NCBI GenBank assembly: GCA_021787365.1
Contig: JAJYMB010000152.1
Location: forward strand, 1 to 55,340
DNA length: 55,340 nt
From: Actinomycetes bacterium
GTDB lineage: Bacteria; Actinomycetota; Acidimicrobiia; Acidimicrobiales; Palsa-688
Direction of reading: 5' to 3'
The notes under the pieces are model-generated. The model was not told the origin of the DNA. It worked only from the letters and a program-made list of their open reading frames with translations, and ran no database searches. Of the stretch, positions 24,021 through 31,635 are shown one piece after another. Position numbers and translations under genes: made by a program. Positions within the stretch are counted from its first letter, which is position 1. The number at the start of each line of letters is the position of its first letter.

Positions 24021-26161
24021 GGTGGCCGGCGCCGTCCGCTCTGCTTGGCCGCGGTCGCTTCCTGGAAGGCCTCGAGGGTCATGGTAGCCACGGTCGGCCA
24101 GTCCGCCGAAGTTGCATAGGCCCGCGCCGACTCTCCTATCTGCCGGCGCTCTTCCGGGGCCAAGCGCACGAAGCCTTCGAGAGCCTTCGCCAAACCGTCG
24201 GCGGTGCCGTCGTAGCGAAGGACGGACCGCTCGGGGAAGTCGCGGAGCCCGGGAAGGTCCGGGATTACGACTGGTAAGGCGTAACACTGTGCGTTCAGCA
24301 GTGAGGAGCTGTTGGTGACGTCCCGGAACGGGAAGGCGGCTAGGTCGGCCCCGAGCAGGAAAGTGCCCAGCTCCTCGTCGCTCAAGCGCTCGAGGCGGAG
24401 GTCCGCTCGACCGAGGTCGTGAGCAAGGGTATGGAGCAGTTCGGCGTACCCGTGGTCTTTGCACGCCCCGGCTACCACCACTCGCACCGGGCTCGCGGGC
24501 GGCAGGAGGTGAGCGGCACGCAAGAGGGTGTCAGCCCCCTTGTAAGGCAGGAGCTTCCCAAAGTGTACGACGACGCATTCCTCAGGTCTCCAGCCGAGGG
24601 CGTGGCGAGCTTCGGCCCGTGCTGAGGGCGAAAGCTTGGGTTTGGCGTAAGCCCCGAAGGGCACCACCCGCACCGCACGGGCGCCCTGGCGCGAGAGTTC
24701 TTCTGCCGACACTGGGGAGAGCGCTATCACTAGGTCGGCGCGCGCCGCCAAGTCTTTGTGCGCACGTCGGTCGTCGGCAAACACGGGCTCGTGGGGTGCG
24801 AGGTCGTGGGCAGTCCACACGACGGTGAAACCGAGCCAGGAAGCTGTCCTCAGGTAAAGGGCGAACCAATATTGCATGGCACGGCGAGCCCAGCGCCGGC
24901 TCCGGGCCCACGGTAGCGAGAACTGGAAAACCCAGTGCAGATGGAGCACCGTGTAACCGGCCAGACGGTACCGTGCCAGCATGACAGGTGCCAGCGCGAC
25001 GTTGAGGCTCTGGCTTGTCGTCGGCCCTTCCTCGTAGCGGGCCCGCACACCCGCCTTGCGCAACTCGCCGTAGAGGAGCTCCTGGTACGGGTTGTCGTCG
25101 CGGGGTGCAGCCAGCACGGCAAGGCGCCCGGGCCCCCCATGGCCGCCCGGCCGGGCCCGGTGCCAAAGCGCCCGGGAGTAGGCCCAGATCGGCTTCGCGA
25201 GGAGGGCCGTCAGCGAAGGGCGCCGAGGTTTGAGCAAGATGTCGCTCCGCCGGTCAAGCCCGGCGGTAACCCAACGGGGTTTGGCGGCCCGCCAACCGTT
25301 GACAGCGAAGTCCCGCCGGCGAAGTGCCCAGTAGTGGACGTTGTCCAGGTCGGTAGTCCACATCGGAGAGAGGCACGACCACCCCCACGGCACGCAGATG
25401 TCCTCCATGGTCAGCGGTTTTCCGCCTGCTTTGAGCGAGGCGAGGTCCGCGCCGGAGAGGGGTTTGCAAAGGAGCGGCTTTCCCGTGCGGACTTCCCGCC
25501 CCCGCTGCCGGCCGTGGCGGACCACGGCCGGCCATGGCACCGGTACCTCGGTCGGCCAAGCGAAGACGGCGACACGCATCCCTGCTTCGTACGCACGCTG
25601 GCCGTGCTCCGCCTCGGTGGTCTCGAAGCTGGCCCCGAGTTGGCTGAAGCGGGTGAGGTGGAAGAGGCCGGTGTCCGTGAGGCCGTAACCCTTGACCAGC
25701 GTGTCGCCTGTCTCTCCGTCGGTGCAGAGGTCGCCGGCGAGCCAGCGGTCCCGAGAGAGCGCGGCTGTCATGATGTTGACACAGGTGGGGTGACGCCCCC
25801 AGAGGTCTTCGGCCCTCTTCACCACGTCTTCGTCCCACCACAGGAGCTGCATGTCGGCCTGCATGATGTGGACATAGCGGGCTCCCAGGCTGTCCGCACG
25901 CTCGAAGGCCAATCGGTAGGCCTCGTACAGGCCTCCCACCTTGCCGTTTCGCCGTTCGTTGCGCTCCCGCAGGACCAGCTCGATGGCCGGGTCGCTCGCC
26001 GCCAGGTCCTGGAGCTCCTGGCGGAGCCGGCGCTGTGGGCTGGCGTTGTCGAGGACGAGGAGTGGCGCGTCGGGGAGCACCGCCCGGAACGAACGCAGTG
26101 CGTTGAGGTAGAGGCCCGGCAGTCCGTGGCCCACTACGACGTGGAGCAGATCGCCCGCCAC
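24017..26161 (-). CDS. Bifunctional GT-A/GT-B glycosyltransferase fusion
   Basis: A 714-residue protein joining two glycosyltransferase modules. Residues 1 to about 310 form a GT-A-like domain (HVVVGHGLPGLYLNALRSF, LLVLDNASPQ, acidic site HIMQADMQLLWWDED). After a basic linker, residues about 340-714 form a GT-B domain similar to GT4 or ALG1-like enzymes: LAVLAAPRDDNPYQELLY, TVLHLHWVFQFSLPW, VVHFGKLLPYKGADTLL (K of the phosphate site) and FPFRDVTNSSSLLNAQCYALP, where the classical E-x7-E is replaced by a D-containing loop. Two consecutive sugars could be added by one polypeptide. GTG start, 43 bp downstream of the secreted GH26-like gene; coupled to the phosphoesterase gene that follows. Confidence 0.8.
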   Translation of the reverse strand: MAGDLLHVVVGHGLPGLYLNALRSFRAVLPDAPLLVLDNASPQRRLRQELQDLAASDPAIELVLRERNERRNGKVGGLYEAYRLAFERADSLGARYVHIMQADMQLLWWDEDVVKRAEDLWGRHPTCVNIMTAALSRDRWLAGDLCTDGETGDTLVKGYGLTDTGLFHLTRFSQLGASFETTEAEHGQRAYEAGMRVAVFAWPTEVPVPWPAVVRHGRQRGREVRTGKPLLCKPLSGADLASLKAGGKPLTMEDICVPWGWSCLSPMWTTDLDNVHYWALRRRDFAVNGWRAAKPRWVTAGLDRRSDILLKPRRPSLTALLAKPIWAYSRALWHRARPGGHGGPGRLAVLAAPRDDNPYQELLYGELRKAGVRARYEEGPTTSQSLNVALAPVMLARYRLAGYTVLHLHWVFQFSLPWARSRRWARRAMQYWFALYLRTASWLGFTVVWTAHDLAPHEPVFADDRRAHKDLAARADLVIALSPVSAEELSRQGARAVRVVPFGAYAKPKLSPSARAEARHALGWRPEECVVVHFGKLLPYKGADTLLRAAHLLPPASPVRVVVAGACKDHGYAELLHTLAHDLGRADLRLERLSDEELGTFLLGADLAAFPFRDVTNSSSLLNAQCYALPVVIPDLPGLRDFPERSVLRYDGTADGLAKALEGFVRLAPEERRQIGESARAYATSADWPTVATMTLEAFQEATAAKQSGRRRPP

Positions 26162-26204
26162 TCGCCCACTCTATGGGACTTCGTGGCCGTGACGGTCGTT
26201 CCGG

Positions 26205-27302
26205 TCAGGAGCCGCCGAGGCGGCGCCCGTTTGGGAAGTAGCGCTCGTAGACCCGCAACGACGCTGGTGCCTGGGGCAAGAAGACAAGGTTGGCGTCGCC
26301 CGGGTCGTAGAAGTACGACTCGTACATGACGCGGTGCGAACGGATCCAATGGGCCAGTCCCGCGACGTACGTCGGGTCGTCGCCGGCGCCGCCGGCGGGC
26401 CCCGGTGCCACCAGCCCCCACTCCGGGAGGGAGAGCGGTTTGCCGTGGGCGGCGGCGAAGGCTGCCACGGCGTCGAGGCCGTCGGGCTCGCTCGAGAGCT
26501 CTTGCCAGCGTTGCTCCGGGGTGAGGGAGCTGTCCGGGATGCCGGCGTCGTAGGCGTCTATGCCTATCACGTTGACCACGCTGTTGCCCGGGTACCACTT
26601 CGAGAGCGGTACGGGGAACTTGTACTCGTTGACGGTCCAGTCGAATATGAAGTGGGCCCCTGGCACCGAGCGCATGGACCTCACCAGGTTGGCCCAATAG
26701 CGCGCCCACGCCCGCCACTGCGCCGGGTTGGTGCCGAGGGCCGTCTCCCGGTCGGCATTGGTGTTGGCCTCCCAGCCGAGGCGGATGACGGCGTCCCCGA
26801 GGCCGAGGGCTACCAGGTTTCGTGCGAAATGCTTGGCGTAACCGTCGTAGGCGCCCTCTGCGCCCAGTTGGCGCCAGTTGGCAGGCACGTCGTCTGGGAC
26901 CATCGGCTGCGAAATTATAAGCCGGCGGCCGGGCACGGCTTTGGCCCACTCGAGGACTTTCATCCAGGGTCGCGGCGGGTGTGAGATCCACAGCCGCTCC
27001 CACCAGGGCCAGGTGGGCCTGGCGTTGTTGTAAACCATGACGCAGTTGAACCGCTTGCCCGTGAGCCGGCTGAACGAACGCATGAGCGGGACGCTGGTTG
27101 CCGCGTATATGCAGGGAGTTTTCGAGTTGGCCGAGAAAATGTTGGGCACGGTGCGCGCCTCCGCTCCGGCTGGCACCGCCAAGACCGCGCTCGTCAAGGC
27201 CAGGTTTGCCGCTACCGCCCACAACTTCCTAACGTGGGGGTGTGCGCGAGACGGGGTACTGGACGGGCCCTTTAGGCAAGTTCGAGAGCGGCGTACTCCC
27301 AC
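26205..27302 (-). CDS. GH26-like secreted glycosidase-fold protein
   Basis: Paralogue of the membrane-anchored GH26-like protein at 14707-15834. About 365 residues: an N-terminal region with a hydrophobic signal-like stretch (LWAVAANLALTSAVLAVPAGAEA, cleavage plausible after AEA) and a (beta/alpha)8 domain with E178 in IRLGWEANTN and E294 in SLPEWGLVAP as candidate acid/base and nucleophile, HFIFDWTVN and GIDAYD. The two paralogues share cysteines, aromatic landmarks (NARPTWPWWE against NANPTWATWE) and a C-terminal YESYF block. Start uncertain: GTG 27302 gives a long positively charged leader, TTG 27224 a very short one. First gene of a minus-strand trio with the glycosyltransferase fusion and phosphoesterase. 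Confidence 0.72.
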   Translation of the reverse strand: MGVRRSRTCLKGPSSTPSRAHPHVRKLWAVAANLALTSAVLAVPAGAEARTVPNIFSANSKTPCIYAATSVPLMRSFSRLTGKRFNCVMVYNNARPTWPWWERLWISHPPRPWMKVLEWAKAVPGRRLIISQPMVPDDVPANWRQLGAEGAYDGYAKHFARNLVALGLGDAVIRLGWEANTNADRETALGTNPAQWRAWARYWANLVRSMRSVPGAHFIFDWTVNEYKFPVPLSKWYPGNSVVNVIGIDAYDAGIPDSSLTPEQRWQELSSEPDGLDAVAAFAAAHGKPLSLPEWGLVAPGPAGGAGDDPTYVAGLAHWIRSHRVMYESYFYDPGDANLVFLPQAPASLRVYERYFPNGRRLGGS

Positions 27303-27371
27303 CGCTAAGACGTTAGTGGCCGAGGGTGCTCGTATTTGCGCGCCCTGGGCCGCGCTCGAAGAGCTGTCGTG

Positions 27372-28391
27372 ATGGACTTGCGCGCGGCTCCCCGGGTACG
27401 TCGAGCGCACTACCTGGCTTATGATGAGCCCGTGGCGGGACCGAAAACTACCGTCGTCGTCACGTGCTGTAATGGCGAGAAGTACCTGGGCGACCAACTG
27501 CGCTCCATTGCCGCCCAGACGCAGTTGCCCGACGAAGTGGTCGTCGGGGACGATGCGAGTACCGATGGTTCGGTTGACATCGCCCGGGAGGTGCTGGACG
27601 GCCTCGCCGCCGACGTGCAGATCCTCACCTCGAGGTCCCGCCTTGGGCTTGCCACCAACCTGGCCCGCTGCCTCGAGCGTTCGACGGGCGAAATAGTCCA
27701 CTTCGCCGACCACGACGACGTGTGGCACCCGGGCAAAGTGGCGAGGATCTCAGAGGCGTTCGGAACCAGCCCGGGAGCCGAACTCGTCTTCTCTGACGGG
27801 GAAGTGGTGGACAGCAACGGCCGCCCGACCGGCCGGACCCTCTGGTCGCTCGTCGGCTTCGGCGCCGCCGAGCGGCACCAGTGGGCGGAGCGCCCGGTCG
27901 GCGTCCTCTCCCGGCGTACCGTCGTAACCGGAGCAGCGATGGCTGCGCGCCGGAGGCTGATCGAGGCTGCCCTACCGCTGCCAGACAACTGCTGGCACGA
28001 TGAATGGCTCGCCCTCTGCGCCGTATTGCGGGGCACAGTGCCCCTTGCCCTCCCCGACAGGCTCATCGGCTACCGTGTGCACGGTTCCAACCTGGCGGGG
28101 TTGCCTCCGCGCCGCGCGCGCGACCGGCTAGTTCAGGCCGGCTGGCCCCGTGACAGCCGGGTGGAGTGCTGGACGGAGGCGTGCGAGCGCTTCGGTGGAG
28201 GCCAAGCGTCGGAGCAGTTGCGAGCCGCCGTCGCCTTCGCCCGGCGCCGGCCGGGCCGGTCGGCGCCGCCCATAGAGCGCTTGCGCCGTGTCGCTTTGCT
28301 GAGCCTGGCCGGCGACTACCGCCGGTACGGCAAAGGGTGGTCGATGGCGCTGCACGACCTCGTCGCGCCGGCCCTCTACGGGCGCAGATGA
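27372..28391 (+). CDS. GT2 family glycosyltransferase
   Basis: Family 2 glycosyltransferase of 339 residues from ATG 27372, which has GAAGAG eight bases upstream; GTG 27432 is an alternative start closer to the domain. The catalytic half shows TTVVVTCCNGEKYLGDQL, VVVGDDASTDGS, and FADHDDVWHPGKV, the metal site of the GT2 rhamnosyl/galactosyl group (WbbL/WcaA-like), then TGAAMAARRRL and WHDEWLALCAV. It is divergently arranged from the secreted GH26-like gene, with about 70-150 bp between, and ends opposite a GT4 gene on the other strand. Donor unknown. Confidence 0.83.
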   Translation: MDLRAAPRVRRAHYLAYDEPVAGPKTTVVVTCCNGEKYLGDQLRSIAAQTQLPDEVVVGDDASTDGSVDIAREVLDGLAADVQILTSRSRLGLATNLARCLERSTGEIVHFADHDDVWHPGKVARISEAFGTSPGAELVFSDGEVVDSNGRPTGRTLWSLVGFGAAERHQWAERPVGVLSRRTVVTGAAMAARRRLIEAALPLPDNCWHDEWLALCAVLRGTVPLALPDRLIGYRVHGSNLAGLPPRRARDRLVQAGWPRDSRVECWTEACERFGGGQASEQLRAAVAFARRRPGRSAPPIERLRRVALLSLAGDYRRYGKGWSMALHDLVAPALYGRR

Positions 28392-28467
28392 CGGGCACCG
28401 GCCGCAGCTGACGACACGGCCACAGTGGAGCCAGGGGACAGGGAGCCTCGTCGCGTTGCGACCCACG

Positions 28468-29547
28468 CTAAGCGACGGTCGCCAGCAGCGCCTGTTCGAA
28501 GGTGCTTGCCGCGCGCGGCAGCGCCCACTTGGCGGAGTCTCGCAGCCCAGCAGAGGATATGCGTAGCCGAAGGTCGTCGTCTTCGAGGAGGCGCAGGACG
28601 GCCTTCGCGATGGCGGCTGGGTCGCGGCGCGGGACGACTAGGGCGTTGGCGCCGTCGACCGCGAAATCCTCCGCCCCACCGTTGGCCGTCGTGACGAGCG
28701 CGGCACCGCAGGTCATGGCCTCGGCGGCGGGCAACCCCCAGCCCTCGTAGTCGCTCGGCAGCACGAAAACTCGACAGCTGTTGTAAAATGCGCGCAACCC
28801 GGGGCCGTCTACCACTCCTACCCGCTCGACTCCCGGCGGGAACTCGGTGTCGCCGGCGCCGTAGCAGCGGACGGCCACGTCGGGGCGAGACCCCAAGATG
28901 AGCTCGCACGCTTCTGCCATGACAGACATGGCCTTTTGCGGGTAGGGGCGGAGAGCGAAACCCACCACGCGCGCTCGCTCGTCGGGCGCGACGTCGCAGC
29001 CGAAGCGGTCGTTGTCGATGCCGGGAGGGGTATGTGCGACAGGCTCACGCCCGATTTCCCGGAGCATCTCGGTGACGGCGGAGGAAGGGCTGAAAAGGGC
29101 TACGTCGGGTCGCGACAGGGCTCTGGCCACCCTGGCCTTGAACTCGCTGCGCGCACTCATCCAGAACTCGTAGTCGTAGACGACCTGCACCATGCGACCC
29201 GCCGCCCTCCGGGGCCGCATGGTCCACTCGGCTGTCTGCCATGCCGTGAGGACTGTCACGTCGGCCGCGGGCAGCAGGTAGCCGGCCAAGAAAGGGAGAA
29301 GGCGGAGCTTCACCGCCGGGTTGAGGTCGAACCAGCCAATGATCCCGTGGCCGACCCGGCGGTGGCGGGCGAGGAGCCGGGCATAGCGCCATGTGCCTCG
29401 CACCCCGATCATGCGGAAATCCGACATCGGGTGCACGACCGTGACCTCGTGGCCACGCGCGGCTAAAGCGCCAGCGTTTTCGTACTGGACTTTGAGCCCG
29501 CCCGACGGCAGCCCCGTCATCAGGGGCAGCACGATCGTCACCCGCAC
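28468..29547 (-). CDS. GT4 family glycosyltransferase
   Basis: Retaining GT-B glycosyltransferase of 359 residues. N-domain: VTIVLPLMTGLPSGGLKVQYENAG with the glycine-rich loop, VTVVHPMSDFRMIG, VVYDYEFW. Donor domain: GIDNDRF, VVGFALRPYPQKAMSVM (R and K), VRCYGAGD and LPSDYEGWGLPAAEAMTCG with the E-x7-E pair. It resembles WsaF/rhamnosyl- or glucosyltransferases. The GTG start sits directly under a -10 in a 23-bp divergent promoter shared with the next gene, so its mRNA is probably leaderless. Confidence 0.86.
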   Translation of the reverse strand: MRVTIVLPLMTGLPSGGLKVQYENAGALAARGHEVTVVHPMSDFRMIGVRGTWRYARLLARHRRVGHGIIGWFDLNPAVKLRLLPFLAGYLLPAADVTVLTAWQTAEWTMRPRRAAGRMVQVVYDYEFWMSARSEFKARVARALSRPDVALFSPSSAVTEMLREIGREPVAHTPPGIDNDRFGCDVAPDERARVVGFALRPYPQKAMSVMAEACELILGSRPDVAVRCYGAGDTEFPPGVERVGVVDGPGLRAFYNSCRVFVLPSDYEGWGLPAAEAMTCGAALVTTANGGAEDFAVDGANALVVPRRDPAAIAKAVLRLLEDDDLRLRISSAGLRDSAKWALPRAASTFEQALLATVA

Positions 29548-29570
29548 TTGGCATATTCTAGCCTTGTCCC
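29548..29570. promoter_or_regulatory. Compact bidirectional promoter, probably leaderless
   Basis: Only 23 bp separate a minus-strand GTG (29547) and a plus-strand ATG (29571). They contain overlapping -10-like hexamers on opposite strands: TATTCT (29554-29559, plus) and TAGAAT (29561-29556, minus). Neither strand has a ribosome site. Transcription from either -10 would begin at, or within a few bases of, the start codon. Confidence 0.5.
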
Positions 29571-30431
29571 ATGTCAGGACCGAAGGGCGCCGTAGTTATC
29601 CCTGACTCAGGCCGAGACGACATCGTAGACACGATCGCGAGCGTCCGCGCTTACCTCCCTCTGGCGACTGTCGTCGTGGTGGACGACCGGCCTCCGCCTT
29701 GGCGGCCTCGAAGCCTCGGTCCCACCTGCGTGGTGCTGCCCTCTCTTCCCTACCCTCGCAACGCCTACGGGGGCCTCTGGTCGAAGGAGTGCTACGCCTT
29801 CCGCTGGGTCCTGGCCAACCTTGCCGTTGACTACGTGTTACGCCTCGACTCTGACGCCCTCGTGACCGGCCCAGGGCTCGACCGGCTGGTAGCCGAGCGG
29901 TTCGCCAAGGAGCCGACCCTCGGGGTGCTTGGCGCCTACCGTTGGGGCGCCGACGGGGGCAAACGGGATTTCGGCCCCGCAGCTCGCGCCGTATCGAGCG
30001 AGGCAGGCCTGCCGGGCCTTGTGCTCCGCCCCACTTGCAGCCCCGCGCTCCGTCGGCTCCTAGTCGCCGCCAGGTCCAACGGCTACGAGCTTGGCGAGCA
30101 CACTCTCGGCGCTGTGAACGCGCTGCGGCCGGGAATGCTCGCTCGCTGCCAGGAGATGGGCTGGTTGGACATGCCGGCCCTGGCCGGCTCGAAGCTTGGC
30201 GAAGACTGGCTGGTCGGCATGATGGCCCGGGCGGCCGGCTACACTCTCGGGGACATCGGCGGCCCGGACGGGCCCATAGCGGTCGCGTGGAAGGGCTTGC
30301 CCGCCTCGCCCGAGGAGCTCCTGGGACGGGGGGTCCTTGCCACGCACTCCGTCCGCGCCTGGAAAGGCCGCTCGGAGGCAGAGATCCGGCGCTATTTTGC
30401 CGAGAACCGCGGCGGCTCGAGCTCGCAATAG
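29571..30431 (+). CDS. GT-A fold glycosyltransferase-like protein
   Basis: A 286-residue protein I place in the GT-A glycosyltransferases without a firm family. It starts AVVIPDSGRDDIVDTIASV, has VVVVDDRPPPW as the nucleotide-side strand, and VLRLDSDALVTG as a DSD metal site, followed by GVLGAYRWGADGG. The C-terminal third has conserved-looking aromatic and glycine patches (GSKLGEDWLVGMMARAAGY) often seen in acceptor regions. It is transcribed away from the GT4 gene by a shared short promoter. No membrane segments. Confidence 0.65.
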   Translation: MSGPKGAVVIPDSGRDDIVDTIASVRAYLPLATVVVVDDRPPPWRPRSLGPTCVVLPSLPYPRNAYGGLWSKECYAFRWVLANLAVDYVLRLDSDALVTGPGLDRLVAERFAKEPTLGVLGAYRWGADGGKRDFGPAARAVSSEAGLPGLVLRPTCSPALRRLLVAARSNGYELGEHTLGAVNALRPGMLARCQEMGWLDMPALAGSKLGEDWLVGMMARAAGYTLGDIGGPDGPIAVAWKGLPASPEELLGRGVLATHSVRAWKGRSEAEIRRYFAENRGGSSSQ

Positions 30432-30455
30432 CGAGCGCTAGGACGCAGCCAGCCC

Positions 30456-31439
30456 CTAGCTCACCCCCGCGTTGAGCGCGCGAAGGCGCTCCGAGAACCC
30501 CTCGTCGTGCTGGCCCGCGGCGATGGTGGCAGAACGCTTCGCCGAGAGCCAACCAGCGTGCAAACTGGTCCAGAGCACGGCTTGTGCTCGCCCGAGGCGC
30601 TGGTCCCGGCTGAGGCGTTCGGTGCCCTTGCCCCGGAGCCCTCCGGGGTGGCCCACGAGCGCGTCGGAGAGGTGCTCCAAGGCCACCAGTGCCGAGGCCC
30701 GCCGCCAGCTCGTTTCGGGGAAGTGTTTCGCGATGTTGACGATTTGGTTACGGGCGGACCAAAAGGCACGCTGGCGTGCCACCTGGTCCGAGCTCTTGCC
30801 CCGGCGGTGCCACACGCGCATGGCAGGGTCGAACACTGTTTCGTAACCTAACGCCCACGCCCGGGCGCACAGGTCGACGTCCTCGTAATAAGCGAAGTAG
30901 TCAGGGTCGAAGCCATCGAGCCGGCGGAGCAGCTCAGCTCGGGCGAGGATGTTGCACCCGTCTATGGCAGCCACCACTCGGCGCTCCGCCGGGGCGGGAC
31001 CGAGGACCGTGAACCCGCGTTCGGGGTCCATGCGCACTAGGGCGAGCCCGCCCTCCTGGCTCTCAGGGACACCCTCACCGTCCCAAGGGAACTGGGTGCC
31101 GCCTACGATGCCGACCGCAGGGTCCTCCAGCACCCGGAGGCCCTCCTCGAGCCAGGCGGAGCCGACCACCAAGTCGTTGTTGAAGAGGCCCACGAACCGG
31201 CCATGAGCGTTGGCGATGCCGGCGTTCATGCCACCCGCGAAACCACGGTTGTCGGCCAGCGGCACGACGGTTACGCCTTCCAGACCTGCGAGCGCCCGCC
31301 GCGAGCGGCTGGTGCTCTCGTTGTCGACGACCAGGATCTCGCACTCGTCGGCCTGCTGGAGGCGGTGCAGGCTCGCGACGCAGCGGGATGTCGCTTGCTC
31401 CCCTCTCCAGTTGAGCACGATAAGGCTGGTCATGGGCAC
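30456..31439 (-). CDS. GT2 family glycosyltransferase, rhamnosyltransferase-like
   Basis: Family 2 glycosyltransferase of 327 residues. Motifs: SLIVLNWRGEQATSRC, LVVDNES, NRGFAGGMNAGI (NxGxAxGxN), GLFNNDLVVG as the acidic site, and FAYYEDVDLCARAWALGYE. This combination is typical of rhamnosyltransferases such as WbbL, but donor specificity cannot be read from sequence. GTG 31439 and ATG 31433 are both possible. It lies divergent from the UDP-glucose dehydrogenase gene across a 195-bp region containing a 14-bp direct repeat. Confidence 0.85.
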   Translation of the reverse strand: MPMTSLIVLNWRGEQATSRCVASLHRLQQADECEILVVDNESTSRSRRALAGLEGVTVVPLADNRGFAGGMNAGIANAHGRFVGLFNNDLVVGSAWLEEGLRVLEDPAVGIVGGTQFPWDGEGVPESQEGGLALVRMDPERGFTVLGPAPAERRVVAAIDGCNILARAELLRRLDGFDPDYFAYYEDVDLCARAWALGYETVFDPAMRVWHRRGKSSDQVARQRAFWSARNQIVNIAKHFPETSWRRASALVALEHLSDALVGHPGGLRGKGTERLSRDQRLGRAQAVLWTSLHAGWLSAKRSATIAAGQHDEGFSERLRALNAGVS

Positions 31440-31507
31440 GGCCCGAATTTAGCTGGCATTCACGTGGCGACCGATAGGCTGGCCGGCGATGGCGGCAAGG
31501 CGGGGTG

Positions 31508-31538
31508 GGCGGTGTGAGCGTAATGGCGGTGTGAGCGT
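31508..31538. repeat. 14-bp direct repeat between a GT2 gene and ugd
   Basis: GGCGGTGTGAGCGT occurs at 31508-31521 and again at 31525-31538, a 17-bp period. It lies between two divergent genes and about 60 bp upstream of the predicted ugd -35. A tandem binding site for a regulator is possible. Confidence 0.6.
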
Positions 31539-31599
31539 TACGGGCGGGCACTTGCTACGGGCGCGACGGGGCAGGTAACGCCTAATAAGCGGGGCGCGT

Positions 31600-31629
31600 T
31601 TGCCGGCAACGGTGCGTTCCTGGGATAAT
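31600..31629 (+). promoter_or_regulatory. Putative ugd promoter, leaderless
   Basis: TTGCCG (31600-31605), an 18-base spacer and GATAAT (31624-31629) preceded by TGG. The expected start of transcription, about seven bases after the -10, coincides with the A of the ATG at 31636, and no ribosome site is present, so translation from a leaderless transcript is likely. Confidence 0.5.
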
Positions 31630-31635
31630 GGGGCC

